In this document: positions 31,145 to 43,743 of the stretch, one piece after another
How positions within the stretch are numbered: the stretch's first letter is position 1
Layout of the letters: the number at the start of each line of letters is the position of its first letter
DNA from: Amphiura filiformis
Taxonomy: Eukaryota; Echinodermata; Ophiuroidea; Amphilepidida; Amphiuridae
NCBI RefSeq assembly: GCF_039555335.1
Contig: NC_092637.1
Span: forward strand, 40,202,526 to 40,266,525
Direction of reading: 5' to 3'
DNA: 64,000 nt
The notes under the pieces: generated by a model
What the model saw: the letters and a program-made list of their open reading frames with translations, nothing else
Told to the model about the DNA's origin: nothing
Databases searched by the model: none
Made by a program: the position numbers and the translations under genes

Positions 31145-32390
31145 ACTACACTGGATTGAGCTATCCCAGTTGAAATCTACACACATCCTGGAAGACAAGT
31201 CTGTAATACCCCACACAGGGGGTGTAGACTTCTAATAGGGTCACTTGTTCAGGTAACCCTATTTGAAATTCACACCCCTGTGTGGGAGATTAAGGTCATA
31301 TATACAGTGCACAACTTATAAGTTCCCCCTAATGCTTTTTAAAATAAATCGAAAATTATTTAACGAAATGTAAAATTGTAAAAAGTTATGAGTAACCTTA
31401 TTTGTTTTACTAATCTGGGCCAATTTGTAGTGTCACACATCATTGCGTTTAGCCACAATGGTTCATTATGTAAAAAAAGAGGGAGTTTTAAAAGTTGCAC
31501 CTGAGTCCATAGGAGTCAATTGTCAAACAATACAGTATGTTAGGCCTGTCCATGTGTTTGTAATGGAAATAAAACTTAAAGTCTAGATGTTTAGTAGGGG
31601 ATGTGTCCTCCTGCACTGTTGACAAGTGCATTACAACGTCGCCGCATGCTATTTATTAAATTCCGGACCCGTTGCTGGTCCATGTTGTTCCATACATGTT
31701 GGATTGCTCTGGTCAGCTCTTGCAGTGTTATTTTTTCATTGATAAGGTGGTCAACCTCATTTTTAACATGGTCCCAACTGAAATTTTGTTCTCAATTTTC
31801 GAATTGCATTAGGCGCAACTCCCATACGACGAGCAATTTCTTTCACCGGTACATTTCCATCCAGCAAACCTATTGCTCTACCGCGAAGAAATTCGGACAA
31901 ACGCGGCATTATTAAAATGTGACTTTTCACATGTGATGAACTACTGGCGATGTGGTCTATTCTCACTGCAGTACATATCCTTCCATCTCAGACATTTATC
32001 ATTAAAAAGAAAAGAATAAAACACCTGCTTTGCTTTTCAAGAAGAAGAAGAAGAATACCAAAGATTAAGTTTTCTGTTACAAACACATGAATATCCCTGG
32101 CCGACTTTATTGTTTGAGAATTGAGTCCTATGGACTCAGATGCAACTTTTAACACTGTTTAAAACGGTCTCCTTGTTTTACATAATGAACCATTGTGACT
32201 GAACGCAACGACGTGTGACGCTCAAATTCGGTCCACATGTGTAAAACAAATAAGGCTACCCATAACATTTTACAGGTTTGCATTTCGTCAAATAGTTTTC
32301 GATTTATTAAAAAAAATATGTATGGGGGAACTTATAAGTTGTGCACCCTATATGTTTCCAGGGGGGTATGGATTTCAACTGGAATATCTC
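31145..32390. mobile_element. GGGCTATTCC-family MITE interrupted by a Tc1 element
   Basis: MITE halves at 31145-31304 and 32349-32390 join to the same order seen in the intact copy at 34562-34757. The Tc1 element sits at a TA in the AAGGTCATA segment. Confidence 0.8.
31305..32348 (-). mobile_element. Internally deleted Tc1-like transposon
   Basis: Inverted ends with GTGCACAACTTATAAGTTCC and TA on each side. Terminal homology extends over about 230 bp per end. On the - strand, 31763-31966 encodes a Tc1-type helix-turn-helix start (MPRLSEFLRGRAIGLLDG, VKEIARRMGVAPNAIRKL). The segment at 31600-31750 encodes the C-terminus (IQHVWNNMDQQRVRNLINSM). The catalytic DDE core between them is missing, so it cannot encode an active transposase. 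Confidence 0.85.
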
Positions 32391-32896
32391 ATTACTGTAT
32401 TATATAGATAAAGAGATTGATGGTAGACATGTTGGGGAGGGGTCACTCATGTAAGATAATATGTGACCATCCACCACAAAGTGGTAGTAAAGTCTGCTCC
32501 ATGTCATTTTCTGTTTATTGCAGATTTTGAAAGAATTTACTTTCAGCTTTAAAATGACACCTCAACCAGCTTCATCTGACACCTGGAAGTGAAGTTATGG
32601 TTCATCAAAGGTCAAATTCCTAGTATATTTTACATAGAAATCCATTATACTGTTTTTGATTGTATCTCAAAATGGAGAATGCCCACTTTACGACCAGTTT
32701 GTGGTGGATGGGCACATATACACAATCATGCATTGCCAACTCATCAGTATAGTTTTACATTGTATAAGACAACAGGGCATCTTGAATGTCAACATGTGAC
32801 ATAATAAGACAGCTCATCTTCACAAAAGGGTTCCCATACAAACTTTCATTATACTTTGAAATTACTTCGTACTCTAGGTCATCAGCCAACGTGAGA

Positions 32897-33183
32897 AGGA
32901 TTTAATCTTTCCCTTGAGAAGTACTTTTCAGAGGATTGAGCTTTCAGAACTCTAAGAAGTGCCATCATCAGAGCTACTAGATAAACATGATTTAGTTGAG
33001 GGAGGACACTTCAAGAGGGGAATACTTCCTTTCAATGACATTGACATGCCCACTTGACATGTCCTAGTGTATATAAGGTGCATCATCATGTTTATTTAGT
33101 TGCTCTGAAGATGGCACTCTCTAGACTAGAGTTCCGAAAGCTCAGCCCTCTGAAAATAACTTTTCTGGGAAAGATTAAATCCT
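32897..33183. repeat. Inverted repeat with hammerhead-like motifs
   Basis: Arms 32897-32991 and 33088-33183 are inverted copies. Each carries a core-like arrangement: minus strand CTGATGA (32971-32965) ... GAAA (32945-32942), plus strand CTGAAGA (33105-33111) ... GAAA (33136-33139), each enclosing a hairpin that can form. Penelope-like retroelements are known to carry hammerhead ribozymes, so this may be a relic of one. Stems I and III are not established. Confidence 0.4.
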
Positions 33184-34561
33184 ACTCAACTTCCATTAAA
33201 TTTATAGCTTTTCTTTTTTTTACTTGTTTATTTGTTTTGTGTTCTGGTGGGGTGTGGGGTAAAAGTCATAGTAGTGAAATAGAATACTCAAGTCTGACAT
33301 ACATGTAGACTTGTTTCAATTTTTGAAACCTTGTGGTTGAAAAGTGTCTTTCAGGGTCAAAAGGGTATTGTCACCAAATCTTTGTCTATCTATAGTTTGT
33401 TCGGCTTATAATTGGCAAAACCAATGATACTCATAACATTGCGTTGTATTGATCATATAGAATAGCTTGCATGCAGTCGGGCCCATCACTTACGCTAGTT
33501 GCGCATTGCATAATGTGTGATTGGCACTTGCTTATGTGAATTTACCCGAGCGTAAGTTGGAAGTTTATTGACGTGGGCAATAACAAAAAAACAAATAATT
33601 TTTGCCAAACTATCGAGCCACATAATTAATAAACTAAGATACAAGCAAAAATGGAATGGTGAAAGGAATGATATTATGTACTCAGTAAAACCATGTAACT
33701 TAATATAAAACTAGGTGTGCCAGAGCGGGGATGGATTTAGGGACCGTTACCTAAATACATGGTGTCAGCTTAGCTGTGGAATCCCTTAGTTTCCCTCAGT
33801 TTTCCCCAGTTACAGCTTTTTACAGCCTCAGTGGGCCCTCATAAGAAATATCATGCACATATGGGGTGGAAATGATGCCCCTTTTTTATCCAGCAGTGTT
33901 CCTTTATAGAACCCATACCATTCCTCTTGTGTGTCAGCTTTATTTGTCTCAATATATCAGTGCAAACACCACTAGGTCATCATGTTTCCTCCTACCCCTT
34001 AAATGCATAAGTAGGAAAATGCCCCAAACTTTCATTTGCATATTATTAATCAACAACCACAAGACCTAGACAAGTATTGGCTTCATTTCCAATAAGATCA
34101 ATGTATTAATATTAAACATACACTGCAGGTTTTTTAGTTACATGGCTAAAACTGGAAATATATGGCCCTGTCATCCTCCTTGCAAAATGTGATGAAATTC
34201 ATGTATGGAAGGAGATATGCCTTTTTTCATGAACTGTGTGAAATTTAGTAATACTTCATGATTAGTAATACTTCGTGATTTGACAGTGCAAATATGCATC
34301 TTGCATATTAATGTGCAAAGAGATGGGCATATATATGCCAATCCCAGCATAGCCCAGCTCTCCCCATCCAAGCTGACACCAAGTATTTAGTACATGCCCT
34401 TAATTATAAACATTTAAAAAAAACCGTTCTAATGATTGGATAATATTATTAGGTTTCAATATCATGGCAAAGGAAAGGGAAAAATAAGTTCAATGATAAT
34501 ATTTTAAAAGTATAGTGTACTGTTTTGTGTCAAGTGCTGGACACTTTGTTGTAGTAATAGA
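33184..34561. other. Intergenic
   Basis: It contains the repeat shared with 9960-10130 (33860-34000), inside a weak foldback with ATACATGGTGTCAGCTTAG near 33757 and its partner near 34370. Otherwise nothing is recognised. Confidence 0.45.
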
Positions 34562-34757
34562 GGGCTATTCCAGTTGAAATCCATACACCTGGTATGGAAG
34601 ATGTGAACTCAATCTTCCACCCAGGGTGTGTGAATTTCAAATGGGGTTACCTGAATGGGTAACTCCATTTGAAATGTACACCCCCTGTGTGGGAGATTAT
34701 AAGGTCATGTCTTCCATAGGGGGTGTATGGGTTAACCGATATCAACTGGAATAGCCC
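34562..34757. mobile_element. GGGCTATTCC MITE, intact copy
   Basis: Ends GGGCTATTCCAGTTGAAATC and complement, with a central palindrome GGGGTTACCTGAATGGGTAAC. It serves as the reference for the broken copies at 22127, 31145 and (fragment) 13870-13905. Confidence 0.85.
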
Positions 34758-34767
34758 AAAAGGAAGG

Positions 34768-35433
34768 GATATATTGTCGCTGGGCAGGGGAAACCTCATA
34801 TAAATTTGACCTCTGAAGTCAAAACCGGGGGGGGTACTCAAGTTTGATACTTGAGTACCCCCCCCCTGCTGAGAATTTTAAAGTGAACTCATAAATATAC
34901 CAATTTTTCAAGAAATTTGGACCCATTGATAATTTCGAAATTTTGGCTAGATTGAGGCAAAATTGGGCTATTTTGCGAAAAAATTGAAAACATTTTGAAA
35001 AAAGGATCCATTCATATACCAGAATTGGCTTAGGAAAAGGGGTCATTGATATACCAAAAGGCCGAAAATGCTACCCATATTAGCGGCACGTCCCCGTATG
35101 GCCATTTGTACTAAGTACCCCCAGCGGGTCAAAACCTCATATGTTGTACAAATATCTAATGACAAACCTCGTTTTGTGTGAAATACAAAGAAAAACGTTC
35201 AAAATTAACATGATTTAAATAGAAAATAATGTTGGTTATTTGGTTGTTTACAGACACCTGGCGCAGTCTAAACTCAGGGAAGGAACAAGTTTCTTCAAGT
35301 TTGCACACAAAAAAAAGAATTTAGACAAAATTTGCACATGTTGGGTTTATGTACTGGGGTCCACTTTTTACACGAGGTTTTGCATTTGATCTTTGGAATT
35401 GCATAATGAGGTTTTTAACACCCAGCGATGATA
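34768..35433. mobile_element. TGGGC-type foldback element, long copy
   Basis: Ends ATATTGTCGCTGGGCAGGGG and CCCAGCGATGATAT. It is interrupted by a repeat (about 34815-35115) that carries a 17-bp-arm hairpin GGGGGGGGTACTCAAG at 34827-34867. Confidence 0.65.
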
Positions 35434-36611
35434 TACATTGTTGACTATCTTATTTATTATAGTCCTGAAATGGTTATTTTATGTGTCAGATTTTAATAAA
35501 ATGGAATAGGTATACATGTATGAGAGAAGTCTGCTGCTCTTTATTATTTCACATTAGGAACAAAAAAGTTACAAATTCCCAATTTCTTATTTCTCGACCC
35601 AAAGCCTATGAGCAAAATTGTACAATTGATTTGTTGGAAGTGGCCTCCTTTCGTTTCCTTGCCCATTTTCTTCAATTATGAAAAGCTGGAATTAGAGCCC
35701 TGCAGGGCAAGATTTTCTTCACACCGTTCCCAAACATTTTAGGCAAAATACTTGATGTAGGCCTACCACAACCCGCAGAAACCCTTTGGTCTTGAGCAAT
35801 GAAAGGTCCATTCAGCGATCCCAGTGAAAGTTACAAAAAAATTGAGCACAAGTTACTAAAAAGTGAAGGATAAGTCATTAAAATTGTCATTGGGTATTTT
35901 TAAAATAAAAATTTGGCCAAAAAAGCAAGGAAAACAGCAGAATTGACAAAGTTGAAGCTCCATTCAAATACTTTGAGCTGAGTAGAGAATACATTTCCAT
36001 GTAAAATGACATAATTTTGTCTTTAATACACGGCTTTCGGCTCAAACACTTGCAGGCTATGTTAGCACATCTTTGCTGCTAACAAAGGCAAAAAGACTGA
36101 ATTTTGATGATTTTATGAATGAGCAAATCACTGAATGGGCTTTGAACTAATCAACTTTAAATAGGTGACCTGTATCACTTCCTAAAAAACAATTCTGAGA
36201 TGAAGGCTAAGATACAGGGTGTCCCAATAAAAACAGAGCCATCATTGCGCCCTCTTTTTCTCCTATTTCTGAAAAGTTGATCAAATGTATTTTGGTATGT
36301 AAAGAAATCGTTAGCTTTAATAAACCAAAACAATTATTTCAATCGGCTTACAATTTTTGAAGATATGCCCTCTTTAAGAAATGTGCCAGTTTTTCACTCT
36401 TTCCACGGATGAAGTTTGGCTACATCAAAGCTTAATACGAAACACACGGTTAATAACATGGATATATAATAGCAGTGGTGTAACTAGGGTTGTATGGTAG
36501 CGCCCGGGGCAAGAAACAAAATTGGCAATTGGCAAACAAATTGGCACGTGGGCAATTCTTGAAACAAATTTTGGACAAATAAGGCCTGCCACTTATTAAT
36601 TTTGGTTACTA
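35434..36611. other. Intergenic
   Basis: A TE-end-like CAGGGTGTCCCAATAAAAAC lies at 36216 (a second copy is at 53597). A segment at 35950-36070 with CACGGCTTTCGGCTC recurs at 40490-40590 on the far side of the ~163-bp satellite. Confidence 0.5.
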
Positions 36612-37652
36612 CATACTGCAGTTACTGTCCGTTTTCCTATACACAATACACAGTGCTCTTACCATTGATGCGTGACCTCTACAAATAGCGTACGTTAGAA
36701 GTATGGGGATTTGCCTAGTTAACGTCGCTGTGTGAAAAATAACCGGCCAATATTAAAAGTATTCTTCTAAAATTCTAGAAAATATAGTTTTGTAACATGT
36801 CCTAAATTTTTAGCTAATTTAGATGTTTGGAAATATTAGTACTTTGGTGTTTTAGTGTATGTTATAGGTAATAGTACATTGCCTAGTTAACGTCGCTGTG
36901 TGAAAAATAACCGCCAATATTAAAAGTATTCTTCTAAAATTCTAGAAAATATAATTTTGTAACATGTCCTAAATGTTTAGCTAATTTAGATGTTTGGAAA
37001 TATGCGTACTTTGGTGTTTTAGGAAGGATATGTAAACGACAGATAACACCAAAAAATATGAAGAAATTATTTCCAAACCGTGTAAAGTCAACAATCATTA
37101 TGTTGCTCATTTTCAAGAATGCTGGTTAACAAAAAGCAGACCATTGTCTCATTTCGTGAACAAAGGTCCACATACCATTGTTTCCTTGCGTTTCCTTTAT
37201 AATCGGTTAGGCACCAGAAACAAATTTGTTCGATCTTTGGATCGACCGTCGATGCTGCTTCGATGCTCATTATTAATGAACTATCAACTATTTAATCGGA
37301 ATTAATGCTAAATTTATATTGGTTAATATCGCTACAGGCAAGAATTACTATATTATTTCAATTAACAATAGTAAATTAATTGATTTCATTAAAAATAAGG
37401 AACTACCAAGCATCGATGGTCGATCAAAAGATCGAACTAATTTGTTTCTGGTGCCTTACCCAACTGAAGCTATAATACCAGCTCATTGCGATACCGCACA
37501 TATAAAACAGACACATGTGCACAACCAGAGAAGATCTGATTTAATCAGTTGAGCTGTTTTCAATGAGTGTTATCTTGGTTTAATAGCTTTTAATGGGGTT
37601 TAAGTCCTGCAAAGTTCGTGGTGAATTCTACTATAGACATGACTGCACCATG
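36612..37652 (+). mobile_element. CATACTGCAG element, copy A
   Basis: Three copies exist (also 48621-49414 + and 54227-55018 -). It begins CATACTGCAGTTACTGTCCG and ends near CATGACTGCACCATG, with weak terminal inversion. An internal ~165-bp module with CCTAGTTAACGTCGCTG is present twice (about 36714 and 36881). It has no frame of its own, and a PIF/Harbinger-like MITE is inserted in it. Confidence 0.75.
37210..37455. mobile_element. PIF/Harbinger-like MITE with TTA duplication
   Basis: 246 bp with ~45-bp inverted ends GGCACCAGAAACAAATTTGT. TTA flanks both sides (37207-37209, 37456-37458). Copy C of the host element has the empty site with one TTA, so insertion and a 3-bp duplication are read directly. 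Confidence 0.85.
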
Positions 37653-38184
37653 AGAAGTTGAATATCAGTCTTAAAATGTTCTTTCAATTGATTTTGTGCT
37701 GAAATGCGCGCGAAGCGCCCGAAACTTTTGACTTTCATCACTGAAGGGGCGCAGAATCGATGCTGAATTGGTCAATTTGGTGTCCCCCTATGGGTAGCGC
37801 CGAGACACGTTGCCCCCTCTGCCCCCCCCTCCTCCGTGAGTTACGCCACTGTTAAGCATTGGGCTTTGGAACGTATTCATTATGCGCGAAGGATCACCAG
37901 CTACCCTCCAACATCTTCCCAACCGTATACGGCGCACAAGGAGGGTACGCAATGCAATTGATGCAATGAGGACCAGGGCTGAAACATGTATTCGTCAAGG
38001 AGACAACTAGGTACATAGAGGGCAAAGCAGCACAGTTAAGGGAGGTGTAATGAGCGAACCGTGGTTTGGATTCTAGAGGGAGGGTGTCTGTAAGAGGCAC
38101 AGCCATCAGAAAATGAATAACTGAGATCGCGCGCCAAATAAACTTTAATACTGCAGTAAATTTTCCAAGTCTTTAAAAAAATAG
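37653..38184. other. Intergenic
   Basis: No gene or repeat boundary is recognised. Confidence 0.4.
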
Positions 38185-38256
38185 GCATAGGTGGGAATCG
38201 AACCCGGCACCTTCCGGTTCTGAATCAACGGATAGTATCACTAAGCCAACTTCCTA
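38185..38256 (-). pseudogene. tRNA-like relic
   Basis: On the - strand the A-box-like TGGCTTAGTGATA and B-box-like GGGTTCGATTCC are correctly spaced, but the anticodon arm is irregular and the acceptor barely pairs. It ends exactly where the CACAG-type terminus begins. tRNA pseudogene or SINE head. Confidence 0.5.
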
Positions 38257-38619
38257 CACAGGCGTTTCGCGCATCCAGATGCCCACTGGATGCCCACTGG
38301 TGGTCCACTGGATGTGACATCCGGTGTCACTCCGGTTTAGGCACATCCAGTTGACAACCAGATGTTGACATCTGGTGTGACACTAGATGTCAATATGTGG
38401 TGGACTGCTAGTATTGGAAATCAAGCGGACCACCAAAAGTGTGCATCATGTTGTCTGCTGTTTGCATACATTAGGTGGCCTGCTTGATGTGGTTATTTGG
38501 AAAGCTAACACAACAATGATGCCATATTTGGGCATACCAATTCTCATTTACAAGTCACGTGACCAAAATCTTAGCTAAAACGTAAAAAAAAACATGATTT
38601 TTGTGATTTTGATGAAAAA

Positions 38620-39760
38620 CCATGGGAAAAAAGGTTTTAAATAAGTCTAACTCCGTTATTTTTTAAAATCTTGGATCTGAAACTTTGCAGATATATCAAG
38701 GTTGATAAAAACTTACCATATAAAGTAACATAAAGTGAATCTTATATTTTCACTATCTTCTGTTGTCATGGTAACATGTTTAAAATCCACAGATTTGGTA
38801 AAAATGAGTCTAACTCCGTTATTTTTAGAACCTCGAACCTGAGACTTTGCAGGTGTGTCAAGGTTGATAAAAGCTAACCATATATAGTAAAATATAGTGA
38901 AACATATATTTTCGCTATCTTCTGTTGCCATGGTAACGTGTTTAAAATCCACAGATTTGGTAAAAAATTAGTCTAACGTTGTTATTTTAAGAAACTCGAA
39001 CCTGAAACTTTGCAGGTGTGTCAAGGTTGATAAAAGCTAACCATATATAGTAAAATAAAGTGAAACATATATTTTCGCTATCTTCTGTTGCCATGGTAAC
39101 GTGTTTAAAATCCACAGATTTGGTAAAAAATGAGTCTAACACCGTTATTTTTAGAACCTCGAACCTGAAACTTTGCAAATATGTCAAGGTTGATAAAATC
39201 TAACCATAAACAGTAGAATAAAGTGAAACACGTGTTTTCGTGATTTCCTGTTGCCATGGTAACGTGTTTAAAATCCACAGATTTGGTAAAAATGAGTCAT
39301 AACTTCGTTATTTTAAGAAACTCGAACCTGAAACTTTGCAAATATGTCAAGGTTGATAAAATCTAACCATAAACAGTAGAATAAAGTGAAACACATGTTT
39401 TCATGATTTCCTGTTGCCATGGTAACGTGTTTAAAATCCACAGAGTTGGTAAAAAATTAGTCTAACTCCGTTATTTTTTAGAAATTCGAACCTGAAACTT
39501 TGTAGGTGTGTCAAGGTTGATAAAAGTTAACCATATATAGTAAAATAAAGTGAAACATATGTTTTCGCTCTCTTCTGTTGCCATGGTAACGTGTTTAAAA
39601 TCCACAGATTTGGTAAAAAATGAGTCTAACTCCATTATTTTTAGGAATTCGAACCTGAAACTTTGCAGGTGCAAGGTTGATAAAAGCTATACATATATAG
39701 TTTTAAAAAAAAATGTGAAACATATATTTTCGCTACCTTCTGATGCCATGCACAATGTCA
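38620..39760 (+). repeat. ~163-bp satellite, about seven units
   Basis: The word GTCTAAC or a variant recurs at 38645, 38808, 38971, 39134, 39296, 39460 and 39624, so the period is 162-164 bp. Each unit has TTTAAAATCCACAGATTTGG and GTTGCCATGGTAACGTG. A stray unit end occurs at 40341-40393. Confidence 0.92.
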
Positions 39761-41216
39761 ACACCCTATATTATAAATATTTTTTCATACAGCTCCATAC
39801 TCCATTGGTGATCAATATTCTATTGTTGACATGGATAAAGAAAGTTTACATATGCATTGTGACATAGACTTGTGATTGAATATATTCTATACAACACCTG
39901 GATCTTAGGTGAATGGGCTAAATGTTCCTTTATATAATTGTAATTTTAAAAATGAAATATATCACAATTTCAACCTGCGATTTAAAATTGTTACGCATAA
40001 AATGCAGTAAAAATATTTCCAGAGCCAACAACAATGGCCGCTAATTAGTGTATTTAATTTCAAGTTAGTGTATTAAAAACAAAACCTGGGTTTTACCTGA
40101 AAACAAATCGAATTTCCTTGTAATAGCAACACTACATGTGGTACTAGATCATGTACGCAAATCGTAATAATATGTAGAATAGAAACTTGGTGGTATCTCA
40201 TATGATAAGTCGTATGATGCTTAGCCTGAGTCGCTCGGCCTATCTCGAACAAAATCGCCATGCGTAGCTATTTAAAAACGAGAGAATTCGCCGTACTATC
40301 ACGGCAATTTTTGACATGAAGATATAGGGATGATGACGCTGTGCCATGGTAACGTGTTTAAAATCCACAGATTTGGTAAAAAATAAGTCTAAAAGAGGAA
40401 CAAGATCAAAACGCTCATCAGAAAAGTTTCCAAGTTCTTAGAACCGCTGAACCGAAATGTCATCGTAATCGACCAGTAGTGATTGACGAAATTGAAGCCT
40501 CATTCAAATACATGTAGCTATATTTTTTTAAAAGTAGGCCTACACGGCTTTCGGCTGAACCACTAACAGGCTATGTTAGTACATCTATGGCAATGACTGT
40601 GGGTAATGACAAAGGTACCAAGATTTGAATTTTGATCATTTTTACGATCATAGGCCTACCCCGGGTGGTGCACTATAGGTGGGGGCCAAGATATTTTGGC
40701 AGGGGAATGGGGGGGGGATTTTTTGGCAGGTCGGTAGGGGAAGGGACAAACGATTTTGGCAGGTTGAGGGGGGGGTAAGTAAGGAGGTAAATAAGGATAA
40801 TTTATTGGGTGGGCGATTAGGAAAATAATTTACTGGGTGGCCAGCTGAAATTAATGGCATCCATACGTTTGCATTTTCTGAAATTTAGACCTAGGCCTAT
40901 TTCAGTGGCGTTCCGCGGCCGATCCTAAACGGGGGGCTGCGGAAAAGATAAACTGTGACGCCTGCTTCATCAACATTTCGAAAGGGTTGACCCATTTTAT
41001 CGGTGGTTTGAAAAAGTGAAAAGCAAAAAAAAAAAAAGGGGGGTTATAGGCATTCGCTAGTTTCTTTTTTGCCGCCCTGCTCACGCCCCCAAAGCCCCAC
41101 AAATATGCGCATGTATGTGACAAAAAAAAACCCCAAAACAAAACAAAAAACAGCTCAAATTTGGTGTAAAATTTGGATTTTACCACTCCTAAATGGACAT
41201 TTGGTGGCTCTTTCCA
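39761..41216. other. Intergenic
   Basis: AT-rich, with a repeat-family fragment of the 368-1092 element at 40660-40770 (TTTTGGCAGGT units) and the CACGGCTTTCGGCT duplicate at 40545. No gene. Confidence 0.5.
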
Positions 41217-42815
41217 TCATATTTCCTCAATTGGAATAGGTCATTTGTGATTTTGCTGTGAACCAACAATCACAGTCCGGGTTCCGCTCCAAGAGATCAA
41301 CAATTGACATGATCGTCTCGCTACGGCAACTGCAAGAAAAATGCAGAGAGCAGCAACAACCCCTTTACCTGGCATTCATTGATTTGACCAAGGCGTTTGT
41401 TCTTGTTAGCAGGGATGGTATATTCAAGATGCTTCCTCAGATTGGCTGTCCACCCAAACTACTCAGCATAACTCGTTCTTTCCATGATGGGATGATGATA
41501 CAGTCCAGTTTGATGGCTCAATGTCTGAAGAATTTGGTGTCAAAAGTGGAGTAAAGCAAGGCTGCGTACTCGCACCAACACTGTTTGGCATTTTCTTTCC
41601 AACTACTCAAGCACGCCTTCAAGTCATCCACAGAGGGAGTGTACCTTCACTCACAATCTGACAGTAAACTCTTTAACATTGCACGCCTGAAGGCCAAGAC
41701 CAAGATAAGGGAAGTACTGATTAGAGACATGCTATTTGCTGATGATGCTGCGATAGCTGCCCACTCTGAAGTTGAGCTACAGTAACTGATTTTTATTTTA
41801 TTTATTTATATTGGCATCACAGTGGCAGCCTAAGTTGGTCAATATAGGCCCAATATTTGGTCCAAGCCAATCTTGGGCCCATGAGCAAATGATATTGGGC
41901 CATTATTGAACATACATCTGGCCACCATCGGACCAATATCGCCATGGGATAATAGCTCCACCATCAATCCACATCATCAGTGATCAGCAACTTGAGGTAG
42001 TTCATCAATTCACCTACCTATAGGCTCTACTGCCACAGACAATGATCTATCTCTGGATGGATGATGAGCTCAACAAAAGGATCAGCAAGGAGGTCTCTAC
42101 TCTCTCCAGGTTATCTAAGAAAGTATGGGAGAACAGCTCACCAATACAATAAAAATGGCGGTCTACAAGGCAAGTGTAATCAGCATGCTCCTCTATGGTA
42201 GTGAATCATGGACGACCTAGAAGAACGGAAGCTGCAAGTATTTCACTTGAGATGTCTACGCCGCATTCTTGAAATCTCCTGGAAACACAAGGTCACAAAC
42301 AATGAAGTCATGCCCAAGGCGGGTATCCCATCAATGCGGGTATCCCATCATTGCTACTATGTCAACGTCGCCTTCAAAGGCTAGGACATGTGAGTCGAAT
42401 GGAAGATGGTCGCATTCCCAAGGATCTCCTCTACGGAACTGTCATCAGGACACAGAAGATAAGGTCGATCGCTACTCCGCTTCAAGGATAAGCACTTGAC
42501 ATGAACTGGGTCAACTGGGAATCTATTGGTAGTGTGGGGATCGGAAAATCTTGGAAGCAACATCTCTCTGATGGCCTGAAAAGGGGAGAAGACCTCATCC
42601 AGAATGCTGCTGCTGCTGATGACAAACGAGCAAGGCGCAAAGCCAGTCAGTGAGGCACATTCAAACCAACCCTACCAGATGCACCAGTCTTCATATGTCA
42701 GGTCTGGAATAAAATCTGCCATTGGTCTATTCAGCCACACAAGACGATGCTTTTCAACCACCTCAGACAACGCTACTCCATAGTCTGCGAAGACTGACCG
42801 ATGCCAACAACAACA
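41217..42815 (+). pseudogene. Non-LTR retrotransposon reverse transcriptase, dead copy
   Basis: 41258-41554 encodes QSGFRSKRSTIDMIVSLRQL and LYLAFIDLTKAF (RT domain). 41555-41785 encodes GVKQGCVLAPTLFGIFF in another frame and MLFADDAAIAAH, the ADD catalytic box. Weak C-terminal matches follow (41970-42660: QLEVVHQFTYLGS-like, LQVFHLRCLRRILEISWKHK). Frameshifts and stops break it several times. An unrelated ~170-bp insertion lies at about 41790-41960. Confidence 0.88.
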
Positions 42816-43743
42816 AAAAACAATCTTATTATAATGTCCGTTTTATTTCAACAAGTATTCAAATTAATAAGATGTTGACCTTATTACTTGACAAGATCAT
42901 CCATTTTACTTTGACAAGATTCTGTTATGTCCCCCTCTGGCAAGAATTATTCTCATTTGATTTCTTTTTTTGGTCATAGGCCTATTTGATAAGTTGGATC
43001 ATTTTTGACAAGAATCCTATTAATTTTTAAGCTGACAATTAATTGACATGTCAAATATTAAACTTGAGTTTCTGGTCATTTTGATGAGAATGCTCATAAA
43101 TAAACATAATTTTTACCAGATAGAAAAGGTGATACCGGCGGGGATCGAACCCACGACCTTAGGTTTACGAGACCTGTGCCTTAACCACTGGCCCAAGGGA
43201 GCTTCCTGATTAAGCAAATTGTTCGTTTTGATAAAACAATTCAAATAAGGATAGGATTGCACCATCTAAGAAGATGTTTTGTTACCTAGGTAACACAGAA
43301 AAAAATTGAAACAGATTTTTTAAACTGTGAGAAATCAACCTATGAAATTGGGTAAAGTTGTTTTTGGACCACACTGTAAAGTGTACATTGTTATTGTCGT
43401 GGAATGTTAGTTAAAAGTGTGACATTTCTTGACCTATTTTCAACATGATACACACATAGCAGCATTTTCATTTTGTGGCAACAGTAGGATTCGGCATATC
43501 TGTTCATAACATCCTTTATCTATGCATTACAATAAGATGCACTCTGTATCTTTTCGAGGATTAGAAATAATTAATTTACTAAAACTATATCATTTTTTTT
43601 TTTTTTTAGGCCTCATGGCCGCAGCTAGAGGGGAGATAAGAGGGGAGATGGGGGGGCTGATACCTCCCTTGTCAAATCTGTCAGCAAAATCGTTCCGTTC
43701 TCTGCAAATCGCAGAGGAGAGGAGAGGCTGCGCTCGCAACATA
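42816..43743. other. Intergenic with tRNA-like relic
   Basis: Contains the tRNA-like sequence below. The T-run and purine-rich GAGGGGAGATAAGAGGGGAG patch at 43595-43650 are otherwise unexplained. Confidence 0.4.
43128..43203 (-). pseudogene. tRNA-Thr(CGT)-like sequence
   Basis: The - strand has an A box (GGGCCAGTGGTTAAGGC), an anticodon loop CTCGTAA with CGT, and GTGGGTTCGATCCCCGC forming the T arm. The 5' and 3' acceptor strands do not pair. It is a pseudogene or SINE head rather than a working tRNA. Confidence 0.6.

Noticed and set aside
38713..39674. Repeated minus-strand frames with MATEDSENI words
   Set aside because: They are translations of the 163-bp satellite unit.
43128..43203. 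Functional tRNA-Thr gene
   Set aside because: Acceptor strands do not pair despite good inner arms.
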